64,000 bases of DNA from Lysobacterales bacterium (lineage in GTDB: Bacteria > Pseudomonadota > Gammaproteobacteria > Xanthomonadales > Marinicellaceae): the NCBI GenBank assembly GCA_026982315.1, contig JALSHI010000025.1, positions 62,001 to 126,000 of the forward strand. Direction: 5' to 3'. How positions within the stretch are numbered: the first letter of the stretch is position 1; each line of letters begins with the position of its first letter. The translations under genes were made by a program, and so were the position numbers. Of this stretch, positions 17,167-27,292 are shown in pieces. The notes below the pieces were generated by a model that saw only the letters and a program-made list of their open reading frames with translations, had not been told where the DNA came from and made no database searches.

Positions 17167-20100
17167 ACGCAATGATATCCACAGCATTCTGGTACTGGGC
17201 GCAGGCCCCATCGTCATTGGCCAAGCCTGCGAGTTCGACTATTCAGGCACGCAGGCCTGCAAGGCGCTTACCGAAGAAGGCTATCGGGTGATTTTGGTGA
17301 ACTCCAATCCGGCCACCATCATGACCGACCCGGAAACCGCTGACACGATTTACATTGAACCGGTTAACTGGAAAACCGTGGCGCGTATCATCGAGAAAGA
17401 GCGACCGGATGCCATACTGCCAACCATGGGTGGGCAAACAGCGTTGAATTGTGCGCTGGATCTGGCCAGCCACGGGGTGCTGGAGCAATATGGCGTTGAA
17501 ATGATTGGCGCGACGCGAGAAGCCATCGACATGGCCGAAGATCGCGAGCTGTTTCGTGAGGCCATGACCGAAATCGGTTTGCATACGCCACAATCATATC
17601 TGGTTCATGATATCGATGAAGCACGGGAAGCCCAAAAGAAAATCGGCTACCCGGTCATCATCCGGCCGTCCTTCACCATGGGTGGATCCGGTGGTGGCAT
17701 CGCCTATAACCTGGAAGAGTTTGAACGTATCACCGCCGAGGGGCTCAAGCTGTCCCCCACCACGGAAGTGTTGCTGGAGGAATCCTTGCTGGGATGGAAA
17801 GAGTTTGAAATGGAAGTGGTGCGGGATCGCAAGGACAACTGCATCATTGTTTGCAGTATCGAGAACCTGGACCCCATGGGCGTGCATACCGGCGACTCCA
17901 TTACAGTGGCGCCAGCCCAAACGCTGACCGACAAGGAATACCAGTATTTGCGTGATGCATCGCTGGCGGTGTTACGTAAAATCGGGGTGGACACCGGTGG
18001 TTCCAATGTGCAGTTTGCCGTGAATCCCGAAAACGGCCGGGTGGTGGTCATCGAAATGAACCCGCGGGTATCGCGTTCTTCGGCTTTGGCGTCCAAAGCC
18101 ACCGGCTTTCCCATTGCCAAGGTGGCGGCCCGGCTTGCCGTGGGCTACACACTGGATGAACTGAGAAATGAAATCACCGGCGGGGTGATTCCTGCTTCAT
18201 TTGAACCCAGCATTGACTACGTGGTGACTAAAATCCCGCGTTTTGCCTTTGAAAAATTCACTCAAGCGGAAAACCGGTTAACCACCCAGATGAAATCTGT
18301 GGGCGAGGCCATGTCCTTTGGCCGCACTTTTGCGGAATCCTTGCAGAAAGGGCTTCGAAGCCTGGAAACCGGTTTGTCGGGGCTGGATCCCCAGGTTTCC
18401 GCCGAAGATATCGCCGCGGGCTTTGATATCGAAAAGGAGCTGCGTGAACCCTCATCTGATCGCCTGCTGTATGTGGCGGACGCTTTCCGCTTGGGATACT
18501 CTCTGGACGATATTCACCGTTTGTCAGCCATCGACCCCTGGTTTCTTGCCCAGATTGAACACATTGTTGCGCTGGAGAAAGCCATGACAGGCGAGGACTG
18601 GCGGCAATGGGATACCGAGACCTGGCAAGCGGTGAAACAACAGGGTTTTTCCGACAAACGACTGGCGCAACTGCTTGGTGCCAAAGAGGCCAGCATCCGC
18701 GCCAGGCGTCACGAACTGGGTGTTCGTCCGGTTTACAAACGGGTGGACTCCTGCGCCGGTGAATTTGCTTCGCCCACTGCTTACTTGTACTCCACTTATG
18801 AACGGCATGATGAGTCCCGTCCCAGTCAGAATCGGAAGATTATGGTGCTTGGCGGCGGGCCCAATCGCATCGGCCAAGGTATCGAGTTTGATTATTGCTG
18901 TGTACATGCCGCTTTGGCGCTGAGGGAAGATGGTCTGGAAACCATCATGGTCAATTGCAATCCGGAAACCGTATCAACCGACTTTGACACATCCGATCGC
19001 CTCTATTTTGAACCTTTGACCCTGGAAGATGTGCTGGAAATCGTGGCCATTGAGCAGCCTGACGGCGTCATTGTTCAATATGGCGGCCAAACCCCTCTGA
19101 ATCTGGCACGGCAGTTGCAAGAAGCCGGTGTGCCGATTATTGGTTCCTCGCCCCAGTGTATCGATCTTGCCGAGGATCGCGAACAATTCAAAAAAGTTCT
19201 GGATGACCTGGGGCTGAAACAACCCCCTAACCGGACTGCCACCAGTGCTGAAGAAGCCTTGGAACTGGCCGCTGAAGTGGGTTATCCGCTGGTGGTGCGG
19301 CCTTCCTATGTATTGGGTGGCCGGGCCATGGAAATCGTCAACAATGACCAGGAACTACAGCGCTACATGCGCGAAGCGGTCAAGGTCAGCAATGAATCCC
19401 CGGTGTTGCTGGATCGCTTTCTGGACCATGCCACCGAAGTGGATGTCGATCTGATTTGTGATGGCCGGGATGTTCTGGTGGGCGGCATCATGGAACACAT
19501 CGAGCAGGCAGGTGTTCACTCGGGCGATTCGGCATGCAGTATTCCACCTTTTTCCCTCAGCCCGGATATTCAGCAGGAACTGGCCGCCCAGGCTGCCAAA
19601 ATGGCCAGGGCACTGGGCGTTGTCGGATTAATGAATACCCAGTTCGCCATCCAGGGAGAAGAAATCTATGTACTGGAGGTGAACCCGCGGGCTTCCCGCA
19701 CCGTGCCTTTTGTGTCCAAGGCCACCGGCTTGCCGCTGGCCAAAATCGCCGCCCGCTGCATGGCCGGAACCCCTCTGGCCAAACAGGATGTGCGTGAACG
19801 GTTGAATCTGAACCATTTTTCTGTCAAGGAACCGGTCTTTCCGTTTCTCAAGTTTCCGGGGGTGGATCCGATTCTGGGGCCGGAAATGCGGTCTACCGGC
19901 GAGGTCATGGGCGTTGGCGCCAGCTTCGGCGAGGCGGTGGCCAAGGCCAAACAGGCCAGCCAGACGGTCATGCCGTTACAAGGCACCGCTTTTGTCTCTG
20001 TCCGCAATGCGGATAAGGAAAAAGTGGTACCATTGGCCAAAAAGCTGGTTGATATGGGCTTTGAGCTGGTCGCCACCGGCGGCACTTGTCAGTTATTGCG

Positions 20101-20383
20101 GCAGGCCGGATTGTACTGTGAACGGGTGAAGAAGGTCACAGAAGGGCGGCCGCACATTGTTGACAAAATCAAAAGCCGGGAAGTGGACTTCATTATCAAT
20201 ACCACCGAAGGCGCTACCGCCATTGCCGACTCTTATTCGATTCGGCGTGAGGCCTTACAGCAAAGCGTCAATTATTCAACCACAATTTATGGGGCTGCGG
20301 CCACTCTGGAAGCCTATGGCTATTTGCAGAATAACCGCATATTTACCCTTGACGAACTGCATCAGAACAATGGGCCAGCATAG
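17159..20383 (+). CDS. carB: Carbamoyl-phosphate synthase large subunit
   Basis: The 1074-residue synthetase starts at GTG 17159, inside the carA stop region, so the subunits are translationally coupled. Both halves have ATP-grasp folds with the expected motifs: [21 protein letters not shown] and [10 protein letters not shown] in the N-half; [17 protein letters not shown] and [10 protein letters not shown] in the C-half; and [10 protein letters not shown] / [10 protein letters not shown] near the two ATP sites. The last ~130 residues form the allosteric MGS-like domain ([20 protein letters not shown]). Length and composition are as expected. Confidence 0.97.
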   Translation: MPKRNDIHSILVLGAGPIVIGQACEFDYSGTQACKALTEEGYRVILVNSNPATIMTDPETADTIYIEPVNWKTVARIIEKERPDAILPTMGGQTALNCALDLASHGVLEQYGVEMIGATREAIDMAEDRELFREAMTEIGLHTPQSYLVHDIDEAREAQKKIGYPVIIRPSFTMGGSGGGIAYNLEEFERITAEGLKLSPTTEVLLEESLLGWKEFEMEVVRDRKDNCIIVCSIENLDPMGVHTGDSITVAPAQTLTDKEYQYLRDASLAVLRKIGVDTGGSNVQFAVNPENGRVVVIEMNPRVSRSSALASKATGFPIAKVAARLAVGYTLDELRNEITGGVIPASFEPSIDYVVTKIPRFAFEKFTQAENRLTTQMKSVGEAMSFGRTFAESLQKGLRSLETGLSGLDPQVSAEDIAAGFDIEKELREPSSDRLLYVADAFRLGYSLDDIHRLSAIDPWFLAQIEHIVALEKAMTGEDWRQWDTETWQAVKQQGFSDKRLAQLLGAKEASIRARRHELGVRPVYKRVDSCAGEFASPTAYLYSTYERHDESRPSQNRKIMVLGGGPNRIGQGIEFDYCCVHAALALREDGLETIMVNCNPETVSTDFDTSDRLYFEPLTLEDVLEIVAIEQPDGVIVQYGGQTPLNLARQLQEAGVPIIGSSPQCIDLAEDREQFKKVLDDLGLKQPPNRTATSAEEALELAAEVGYPLVVRPSYVLGGRAMEIVNNDQELQRYMREAVKVSNESPVLLDRFLDHATEVDVDLICDGRDVLVGGIMEHIEQAGVHSGDSACSIPPFSLSPDIQQELAAQAAKMARALGVVGLMNTQFAIQGEEIYVLEVNPRASRTVPFVSKATGLPLAKIAARCMAGTPLAKQDVRERLNLNHFSVKEPVFPFLKFPGVDPILGPEMRSTGEVMGVGASFGEAVAKAKQASQTVMPLQGTAFVSVRNADKEKVVPLAKKLVDMGFELVATGGTCQLLRQAGLYCERVKKVTEGRPHIVDKIKSREVDFIINTTEGATAIADSYSIRREALQQSVNYSTTIYGAAATLEAYGYLQNNRIFTLDELHQNNGPA

Positions 20384-20428
20384 ACCACGGAGCATGTTGG
20401 CTGTTAAGTACAAGAGGACATGAATTTT

Positions 20429-20914
20429 ATGAGTCAAATGAAAAGGGAACCAATTACCGCTGCGGGCGCGCAGCGTCTTCGCGAAGAACTGGAACGATTG
20501 AAACGGGTCGACAGAAACCGGATAAAAAAAGCCATTCAGGAGGCCCGAGCCCACGGAGACCTGAAGGAAAATGCCGAATATCATGCAGCCAAGGAAGAAC
20601 AGGGTTTTATCGAAGGACGCATATCTACCCTGGAGGCGCTGCTTTCCCGGGCTGAAGTGATCGATGTCAGCAAGCTGAATGTGGGCGATAAAGTGGTTTT
20701 TGGTGCCACTGTTGAACTGGAAACCGAAGACGGTGACCAGACAGTGACTTACCAGATTGTGGGTGATGCCGAGGCTGATATTGAACAGGGCCTGATTTCC
20801 GTCAGCTCGCCCATTGCCCGGGCGCTGATTGGCAAGGAAGTGGATGACGAAGTCAAGGTGCATGCGCCAGGTGGCGTTCAAACCTATTATATTCTCTCGA
20901 TCAAGTACGAGTAA
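20429..20914 (+). CDS. greA: Transcription elongation factor GreA
   Basis: GreA enters the secondary channel of RNA polymerase and stimulates cleavage of backtracked RNA. The N-terminal coiled coil is clear ([17 protein letters not shown]...[20 protein letters not shown], acidic tip DLKENAEY), as is the C-terminal FKBP-like globular domain ([20 protein letters not shown]). Three in-frame ATGs exist at 20420, 20429 and 20438. AGAGGA (20413-20418) sits 1 base from the first and 10 bases from the second, so 20429 is preferred, giving 161 residues. It follows carB by 45 bases, the carAB-greA order common in gammaproteobacteria. Confidence 0.95.
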   Translation: MSQMKREPITAAGAQRLREELERLKRVDRNRIKKAIQEARAHGDLKENAEYHAAKEEQGFIEGRISTLEALLSRAEVIDVSKLNVGDKVVFGATVELETEDGDQTVTYQIVGDAEADIEQGLISVSSPIARALIGKEVDDEVKVHAPGGVQTYYILSIKYE

Positions 20915-20935
20915 GCCGCCACCAGGGCGAATCAT

Positions 20936-22705
20936 GTGGAAATAAAACACCGTGCCGTGGTCAGCAGTGACGCCCTGAAGGGTCTGGGGCTGCATCCGCT
21001 GGTGGAGCGGCTTTATCTGGCCCGGGGCATTACCACGCCGGAGCAGGTTCAGTACCGGTTGCAGAATCTGCTTCGCCCCGAGGGACTGACAGGACTACAG
21101 CAGGCCGCCGCCCGGCTTCAGCAGGCGGTGCGGCAAAACCAGCGCATTTGTGTGGTGGGCGACTTTGATGCCGATGGCGCCACCGCCACCGCCTTGGCAT
21201 TGCGTGTATTGCGGGCATTTGGCGCGCAGCATGTGGACTTTCTGGTGCCAAACCGGTTTGACTTTGGTTATGGCCTCAGCCCCGAACTGGTGCCGATTTT
21301 GGCCGAACGCCAGACTGAACTGGTGATTACGGTGGATAATGGCATTTCTTCGGTGGCTGGTGTGGAGGCGGCCAATGCCGCCGGCATGGAGGTGATTATT
21401 ACCGATCACCACCTGCCTGGTGAAGAGTTGCCCAAAGCCTGCGCCATTGTGAATCCCAATTTGCCGAATTGCGATTTTCCTTCCGGGAATCTGGCCGGTG
21501 TGGGTGTGCTGTTTTACCTGATGGCCGCATTGCGACAGCAATTGCTGGAATCCGGCTGGTTTCGCGCCCAGCAGATCGACCCGCCGAAGCTGGCCACCTG
21601 GCTGGATTTGGTGGCGGTGGGCACGGTGGCTGATCTGGTGCCGCTGGATACCAACAACCGTATTCTGGTCACCGAAGGAATTCGCCGCATTCGGGCAGGC
21701 AAAACCCTTGCCGGCATTCGGGCCTTGCTGGCGGTGGCCGGCAAAGACAAGGAAACCGTGACCACGGAAACCATCGGCTTTTTCCTGGCGCCGCGTTTGA
21801 ATGCGGCCGGTCGACTGGAAGACATGAGCATCGGCATCAATTTGTTGCTGACTGATGACGAGGATGAAGCAGGCAATCTGGCCAGACAACTGGATGACAT
21901 CAATCATCAGCGGCGCAGCATTCAGGCCGATATGCAGCATCTGGCCGACAGCGTGGTCACGCAACTTAAAAAAATGGATCGCTTGCCACTGGGTTTGTGC
22001 CTTTTCCACAAGGACTGGCACCAGGGCATTGTTGGCTTACTGGCCTCAAAGGTTAAAGAAAGAACCGGTCACCCGGTTTTTGCATTTGCGCCGGAAAGTG
22101 ATTCCAGCGAGTGGCTTAAAGGGTCTGGGCGTTCGGTCAGTGGGTTTCATTTGCGTGATGCGCTGGTGGCCATGGAAACCCGGCATCCCGGATTGATGCG
22201 GCGCTTCGGCGGTCACGCCATGGCTGCAGGTGTCACCATACACCGGGATAAACTGGTGGATTTCACCCGGGAGTTCGAGATCGAGGTACAGACGCATCAC
22301 CAACACACCCCCCTGGCTCGCTGTGTTGAAACGGACGGGCCGCTGGCGGAAGGCGATTTTTCTCTCTATACAGCCGAGGCCCTGCAGCAAGCGGGCCCTT
22401 GGGGACAAGGCTTTCCACCGCCCTTGTTTGATGGCTGGTTCACGGTGGAAAGCAAAAAGCTTATTGGCACGGCGCATACGCGCCTGGAATTGCGTGTGAT
22501 TGATGGCTATAAGAAAATCGAGGCGGTGGCTTTCGGAAAAATCCCGCAGGAGTTTCCACCCGAAGGCGAGCGTGTCTGGGTGACTTTTGAACTGGCTGTA
22601 AATGAATTTCGTGGGCGTAAACGGCTGCAGTTGCTGGTTCGCGACATTGTTGAGCCACAACCAAAGCCCCTTAAAATACCACAGCCTGGCAAACACTCTG
22701 GCTAG
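20936..22705 (+). CDS. recJ: Single-stranded-DNA-specific exonuclease RecJ
   Basis: RecJ is a 5'-to-3' single-strand exonuclease of the DHH phosphoesterase family used in recombination and mismatch repair. The DHH motifs are in order: VVGDFDADGATAT (motif I), VITVDNGIS, VIITDHHLPG (the DHH) and GVGVLFYL. The DHHA1 region has GGHAMAAGVTIHR, and an OB-like C-terminal domain follows (FELAVNEFRGRKRLQLLVRD). Length 589 residues is close to E. coli RecJ. The start is GTG 20936; the overlapping ATG at 20934 runs into a stop after two codons. It lies 21 bases after greA. Confidence 0.95.
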   Translation: MEIKHRAVVSSDALKGLGLHPLVERLYLARGITTPEQVQYRLQNLLRPEGLTGLQQAAARLQQAVRQNQRICVVGDFDADGATATALALRVLRAFGAQHVDFLVPNRFDFGYGLSPELVPILAERQTELVITVDNGISSVAGVEAANAAGMEVIITDHHLPGEELPKACAIVNPNLPNCDFPSGNLAGVGVLFYLMAALRQQLLESGWFRAQQIDPPKLATWLDLVAVGTVADLVPLDTNNRILVTEGIRRIRAGKTLAGIRALLAVAGKDKETVTTETIGFFLAPRLNAAGRLEDMSIGINLLLTDDEDEAGNLARQLDDINHQRRSIQADMQHLADSVVTQLKKMDRLPLGLCLFHKDWHQGIVGLLASKVKERTGHPVFAFAPESDSSEWLKGSGRSVSGFHLRDALVAMETRHPGLMRRFGGHAMAAGVTIHRDKLVDFTREFEIEVQTHHQHTPLARCVETDGPLAEGDFSLYTAEALQQAGPWGQGFPPPLFDGWFTVESKKLIGTAHTRLELRVIDGYKKIEAVAFGKIPQEFPPEGERVWVTFELAVNEFRGRKRLQLLVRDIVEPQPKPLKIPQPGKHSG

Positions 22706-22723
22706 CATTAACAGGACAGAATT

Positions 22724-23236
22724 ATGACAGATTTCAAGGCTTTGATTCACGATGTGCCTGATTTCCCCAAACCCGGAGTGCTATTTCGGGATATTGGTCC
22801 TTTGTTGCTAAAACATTTTCCCGAAACCATTGAAGCCATGGCGGCGTTGCTGAGTGATGCGGAATGGCAGGCTGTTGATGCGTTGGCGGGTATTGAGTCG
22901 CGCGGCTTTATTTTTGCCGCTGCCTTGGCCCAGGCCAAGGGAAAAGGCTTTGTCATGATTCGCAAAAAAGGCAAATTGCCCAAGCCGGCTTGCCATCAGG
23001 AATACGCGCTGGAATACGGCACTGCGGCCCTGGAAATCCAGCAAGGCGCCGGACAACGCCTGTGGCTGGTGGATGACGTACTGGCCACTGGTGGCACTTT
23101 TATGGCCTCAGCCGAGCTGGCGCAGCGCGCCAATTACCATGTTGACGGCTTTTTAAGCCTGATTGACCTGCAATATCTGAATACGTTTCAGTGGTATGAT
23201 CGTCCGGTGCGCTCACTAATTCAATACGAGAATTGA
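22724..23236 (+). CDS. apt: Adenine phosphoribosyltransferase
   Basis: Apt salvages adenine with PRPP to AMP in the cytoplasm. The 170-residue protein has the family start (DFPKPGVLFRDIGPLL), the loop GIESRGFIFAAALA, and the PRPP-binding motif LVDDVLATGGTF near residues 116-127. It is slightly shorter than the E. coli enzyme. ACAGGACA provides the ribosome site. It follows recJ by 18 bases and probably shares its transcript. Confidence 0.94.
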   Translation: MTDFKALIHDVPDFPKPGVLFRDIGPLLLKHFPETIEAMAALLSDAEWQAVDALAGIESRGFIFAAALAQAKGKGFVMIRKKGKLPKPACHQEYALEYGTAALEIQQGAGQRLWLVDDVLATGGTFMASAELAQRANYHVDGFLSLIDLQYLNTFQWYDRPVRSLIQYEN

Positions 23237-23412
23237 GCTGCGGCGTGGTAAAAGAGCAGAGCTAACAACAACACGCACAGAGGGCTGCTTTTTGCCCGGA
23301 TTTCATCCCTTGATCCGCGTGAATGTTAACGCCATGTTAAATTTTGTCACCCGCTTGGGGATTTTCCAAATCAAGTGGGGCAGGGGGCTTGCCTGTAGGC
23401 TGAAAAAAGGTT

Positions 23413-24237
23413 ATGTTCGGCCAGATGAACATTGATTCCTTTCGTATTCTGCGCCTTGGTTGGTGGCTTCTTTCCTGCCTGTTTCTCGCCGGAGTTTCAT
23501 CAAGTGTTTCGGCATCAACCAGTCCCGCTGTGGTTGATTCAGGCAAGGCAGCGGCGACATTGCACAAAGAGACTCGGGTCGTATCCAGCAAGGCACCGCT
23601 TGTACGGGTCATTAACCCTTATGGCGATGTCCGTTTGCGCTTTGGTGGTTACAGCAGTGATATGGAAATCGTATCCGTCAAACAAAATCTCGATGGCGAT
23701 TTAACACTGATTATCACCACGGATGCCAACACGGACCTGATTGAAGTGAAACCCGCCTCACCGTCAATCCAGCCGCAGAAAAGCCGCTTGGATGTGGTGG
23801 TTATGGTGCCATTGGGAAAGGCGGTCAATGTCAAAACCACATCGGGTTTGGTCGAGGCCAGGGGCTTGCGCGCCCCTTTGACGGTACAGACAGACGCCGG
23901 GCGCGTGCGACTGAACAAAAACAAGGCGGCAATAAACGTCAAGACCAATAGCGGCGATATTGCGGCAGTTCTGTTAAAAGATGTCACCAAAAAACCGCAA
24001 ACATTTTCATCAGTTACCGGGGCTGTGGAAGTCTGGGTGGCGGAAAACGATACCGTTACCGCACACCTGGAAACATCCGGTGATCTGATTACGCATTTTT
24101 CCCTGGAAGTGGAAAGAGTCCCCCATGCTGAACCGGATAAAAAAGCAATAGCGACCATCAATGGCGGGGGACATGTGGTGAAGTTGAACAGCCGGCGCGG
24201 GCAGGTGGCCATTCGGGCCTATCCGGCCAGCCGGTGA
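23413..24237 (+). CDS. Exported DUF4097-like beta-helical protein, function unknown
   Basis: A 274-residue protein with an N-terminal signal sequence (hydrophobic about residues 14-30, cleavage near SVSA). The mature part is made of short repeating beta strands with alternating V/T/D/G (VRVINPYGDVRLRFGG, VNVKTTSGLVEARG, LTVQTDAGRVRLN, INVKTNSGDIAAVL). That register of roughly 20 residues per turn resembles the DUF4097 putative-adhesin beta-helix. No catalytic residues are evident. AAAAAGG lies only 2 bases before ATG 23413; ATG 23425 is possible but has no better site. It lies between apt and the P-domain protein, all on one strand. Periplasmic or cell-surface location is an inference. Confidence 0.6.
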   Translation: MFGQMNIDSFRILRLGWWLLSCLFLAGVSSSVSASTSPAVVDSGKAAATLHKETRVVSSKAPLVRVINPYGDVRLRFGGYSSDMEIVSVKQNLDGDLTLIITTDANTDLIEVKPASPSIQPQKSRLDVVVMVPLGKAVNVKTTSGLVEARGLRAPLTVQTDAGRVRLNKNKAAINVKTNSGDIAAVLLKDVTKKPQTFSSVTGAVEVWVAENDTVTAHLETSGDLITHFSLEVERVPHAEPDKKAIATINGGGHVVKLNSRRGQVAIRAYPASR

Positions 24238-24336
24238 GTCCGGGGATTGGCGCTGTAATACAGTGGTCGACCCCACGCCCGAACCATGCTCTCACGACGG
24301 CGTTGTTCGGAACATAAGTAAAGAGAGAGGAAAAAA

Positions 24337-27090
24337 ATGAGCACTCAAAAAAATAATTGGCGCACAGCGACAGCGCTGGGCGTTTTGGTTGGGTTAAGCG
24401 CTGGCGTCCAAGCGGACGAAAGCAAAAGCCGGGCACCGGCGCCGGACCCATTATCTTCCGTGCAGGTTGAGGCCATTGGCGGACCTGTGACACCGGTGGT
24501 GCGCAATGTGGATTTGCGCCAGTTGCCCAAGGTAAGAATGTGGAAGCCCGGTGATCCGGTCAAGGAAATTCCACGCCGGATTTACCCTTCCAGCCCACCA
24601 CAAAAAAATGTCGCCAGCCTGAGCCCTGATCCCCTGGCGGCCAAGCAGAAAACTGTTAAACCCAAGGCTAACCGTGCTTTCACAACACCGACAATTAATC
24701 AGGATGGTCAGGGATTTAGCGGTGTTCAGCCTCCGGATCCCGTGGGTGATATCGGTCCGAATTATTACCTGCAATCCATCAATGGGAGCGGTGGCGCGAC
24801 AGTGGTGGTCTATAACAAAACAGATGGTTCGGTGGCAGCGGGGCCTTTTGCCATGGATAGTTTGGCGGATGCTGGTCATGCCTGCGCGGACGGCACTGGC
24901 GACCCGATTATCCTTTATGATCAGGGCGCGGGCCGCTGGTTTATGCAGGAGTTCAGCACCTCTGGCAACTACATGTGCTTTTATATTTCCCAGACGGGTG
25001 ATCCCGTCTCAGGCGGCTGGTATTTTTATGGCTTCCAGGCACCGACTTTTCCTGATTATCCCCACTTTGGCGTATGGCCGGACGCCTACTATGGCACGGC
25101 CAATGAAAGCCGGGCCTTGTACGCTTTTGACCGAACCAATATGCTGAATGGTGCCACGGCCCGGCCTATGCAGCGGTTTCAGTTAAGCGACTTGCCTGGT
25201 TATGGCTTTGAAACCGCCACCCCGGCTGACTGGGATGGTTTGCTCGCGCCGCCAGCCGGTGCGCCTGGCATTGTGATGCGGCATGTCGATGAAGAAGCGC
25301 ATAGCAGTTATCCCAATAACCCCACCACTGACCTGCTGGAAATCTACGCTTTCCATGTGGACTTTGACACACCTGCCAATTCCAGCGTCACGCAATTGCC
25401 GGATATCATAATTTCTGATTTCAATTCCTGGTTTATCAACTATTCGACCTTTTTCTCCGTGCCTCAACCCGGCACCACCAATCGCCTGGACCCCATTCGT
25501 GAGGTGATTCTGAACCGCTTGCAATACCGTAATTTTGGTTCCTATGAATCCCTGACTGGTGTTTTTCCCACCAATATTGATCCGGCCACAACCGGCAGCA
25601 ATGTTAATGCCGGGTTGCGCTGGTTCGAGTTGCGCAAAGTGGGTGCGGGTAACTGGACTTTGCAGCAGGAAGGTACCTATGATCCGGGTGTAAGCACTGA
25701 AAACCGTTTTGTTGGATCCCTGGCTCAGGACAGTTCGGGCAATCTGGCCCTGGGCTACAGTTACACCAATACCGATCCGGGTAATCCGGCGTTTCCCAGT
25801 CTTAAATATACGGGTCGTTTGGGAGCGGATCCGGCGGGTGTGATGACTCAACCGGAAACGGATATCGTGCTTGGTACCGCGGCTGGTTCTGGCCGCTGGG
25901 GCGACTATGCTGCCATGGCGGTGGACCCGGTGGACGATTGTACCTTCTGGTTTACCTCTGAATACCAGTTGAGCAACTGGCAAACACGCATTGCGTCCTT
26001 CCGCTTTGACGCCTGTGGTGACCCGGGTTTCTTCCTGTCATCGGCGACAACCTCGGCAGAGGTGTGCACCATGGTCAATCCGGCCCAGTTTGTGACGGAT
26101 GTAAATGTACTGTCTATCAACGGTTTTGTTGACCCGGTGACCTTGGCCTTTAATCCGGCCTTGCCCGCTGGCTTTACTGGCAGTTTTGGCACCAACCCGG
26201 TCACGCCCACCGGCGTTTCCACGACCACGATTGATATTGACCAGACCGTGGCACCGGGTACTCATACGCTAACAGTGGAAGGTACGGCGACCGGCGCCAC
26301 CACACGCCAGTTAAATCTGGATATTGCGGTGTTTAATACCCAACCCGTGGCTCCATCTCTGCTAGCGCCAGCGGATGCGGCCACAGGTATCAGCACGGCA
26401 GGCACCCTGTTTGACTGGGATCCGGTGGCCGAAGCGCAGGGGTATAACTTTCAGCTGGCCACTGATATGGCCTTTGCCAATATCGTGGAGAGCGCCAGTG
26501 TTGTGACTGACAATTACCTGTCAACAGCAACACTTAGCCCCAATACCACTTATTATTGGCGAGTCACGGCGACCAATGTGTGTGGTGCCGGGGTCGCCAG
26601 TCAGGTATACAGCTTTACCACGGCCAATGAGATTTGCTTTGTGGGCAATGTGTCCATTCCCGACAATAATGCTGCCGGTGTGGACAGTATTCTAAGTGTG
26701 ACAGATGTCGGCACAGTCAATTCAGTTGATGTGCAGTTGCAAATCAGCCATACCTGGCCAGGTGATTTAACAGCCACGTTGACGCATAACGGCACGACGG
26801 TCACCTTGGCCACGCGCATGGGCGGCACGGGTTGCAGCCAGGATGATGTGAATGCCACTTTCCAGGATGGCGGTGCGGCCATCACGTGCCAGGCAACAGC
26901 GCCAGGCATTACCGGAATTATCAATCCGGAACAGCCACTCAGCGGTTTTGCCAGCGGCGTTCTGCAAGGCGACTGGACGTTGAATGTTTCTGATAATGCG
27001 GGTGCTGATACGGGAGCGATTACCAAGTGGTGTATTATTCCCAGTGTCACCACCTTACCGGACTTGATTTTCAAACACGGTTTTGAATGA
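24337..27090 (+). CDS. Large secreted protein with C-terminal P (Homo B) domain and a GFE tail
   Basis: A 917-residue exported protein. The signal peptide ends near GVQA (residue 27). Residues ~100-560 form a large beta-rich region with aromatic motifs (GDIGPNYYLQSIN, GRWGDYAAMAVDPVDDCTFW) and no recognised catalytic triad. A low-complexity linker and a fibronectin-III-like domain (about 670-765, FDWDPVAEAQGYNFQLA, NTTYYWRVTA) follow, then a proprotein-convertase P domain (about 766-910; VSIPDN, ISHTWPGDLTATLTHNG, GDWTLNVSDNAGADTG). It ends LPDLIFKHGFE. P domains usually accompany secreted subtilisins or metalloproteases, but no protease domain is seen. The terminal FxxGFE resembles a tail shared by many secreted proteins of some gammaproteobacteria and may be a sorting signal. 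Strong AGAGAGAGG ribosome site. Export by the type II system is possible. Confidence 0.75.
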   Translation: MSTQKNNWRTATALGVLVGLSAGVQADESKSRAPAPDPLSSVQVEAIGGPVTPVVRNVDLRQLPKVRMWKPGDPVKEIPRRIYPSSPPQKNVASLSPDPLAAKQKTVKPKANRAFTTPTINQDGQGFSGVQPPDPVGDIGPNYYLQSINGSGGATVVVYNKTDGSVAAGPFAMDSLADAGHACADGTGDPIILYDQGAGRWFMQEFSTSGNYMCFYISQTGDPVSGGWYFYGFQAPTFPDYPHFGVWPDAYYGTANESRALYAFDRTNMLNGATARPMQRFQLSDLPGYGFETATPADWDGLLAPPAGAPGIVMRHVDEEAHSSYPNNPTTDLLEIYAFHVDFDTPANSSVTQLPDIIISDFNSWFINYSTFFSVPQPGTTNRLDPIREVILNRLQYRNFGSYESLTGVFPTNIDPATTGSNVNAGLRWFELRKVGAGNWTLQQEGTYDPGVSTENRFVGSLAQDSSGNLALGYSYTNTDPGNPAFPSLKYTGRLGADPAGVMTQPETDIVLGTAAGSGRWGDYAAMAVDPVDDCTFWFTSEYQLSNWQTRIASFRFDACGDPGFFLSSATTSAEVCTMVNPAQFVTDVNVLSINGFVDPVTLAFNPALPAGFTGSFGTNPVTPTGVSTTTIDIDQTVAPGTHTLTVEGTATGATTRQLNLDIAVFNTQPVAPSLLAPADAATGISTAGTLFDWDPVAEAQGYNFQLATDMAFANIVESASVVTDNYLSTATLSPNTTYYWRVTATNVCGAGVASQVYSFTTANEICFVGNVSIPDNNAAGVDSILSVTDVGTVNSVDVQLQISHTWPGDLTATLTHNGTTVTLATRMGGTGCSQDDVNATFQDGGAAITCQATAPGITGIINPEQPLSGFASGVLQGDWTLNVSDNAGADTGAITKWCIIPSVTTLPDLIFKHGFE

Positions 27091-27120
27091 TTGAGTCCTA
27101 TCTGACAAAATGTCAGACGA

Positions 27121-27147
27121 AAAACCCCGGATTTTCCGGGGTTTTTT
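27121..27147 (+). terminator. Intrinsic terminator after the P-domain protein
   Basis: A GC-rich hairpin (ACCCCGG / CCGGGGT with loop ATTTT) followed by a T run. It isolates the ribosomal-protein operon from the upstream gene. Confidence 0.9.
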
Positions 27148-27182
27148 CTGTGCTGGGTATGCCAGGAGGGACTGAAAGCTGC

Positions 27183-27211
27183 TTGGTTTTCAATGTGAGA
27201 TATGCTAGAAT
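27183..27211 (+). promoter_or_regulatory. Promoter of the rpsF-rpsR-rplI operon
   Basis: TTGGTT (27183-27188), a 17-base spacer and TAGAAT (27206-27211) with an upstream TGC make an extended -10 promoter. It lies between the upstream terminator and the structured rpsF leader. Confidence 0.6.
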
Positions 27212-27223
27212 TCGCTCTCTTTT

Positions 27224-27287
27224 CCTTGCCACACCGTCTGCGCTGTCTAAACAGCGCATGTGCGGGTGGCTAAATAACCACAAGGAG
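27224..27287 (+). promoter_or_regulatory. rpsF leader RNA, putative S6:S18 autoregulatory site
   Basis: An outer stem GCCAC (27228-27232) / GTGGC (27266-27270) encloses an internal loop with ACCG on the 5' side and a perfect 7-bp hairpin TGCGCTG / CAGCGCA (27239-27245, 27252-27258). An alternative pairing of CCTTG (27224-27228) with CAAGG (27281-27285) would cover the AAGGAG ribosome site of rpsF. A hairpin with a CCG-containing internal loop is what I recall of the known S6:S18-binding rpsF leader. The structure is seen in the sequence; repression by excess S6:S18 is inferred from the family. Confidence 0.6.
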
Positions 27288-27292
27288 TCAAT

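Noticed and set aside
21095..22021. 308-codon minus-strand frame inside recJ
   Set aside because: Antisense to the DHH region of RecJ. Its His/Gln-rich sequence reflects the reversed RecJ codons, and no ribosome site was seen.
25183..25983. 266-codon minus-strand frame inside the P-domain protein gene
   Set aside because: Antisense to a clearly coding, exported protein, with no motif or neighbouring same-strand gene.
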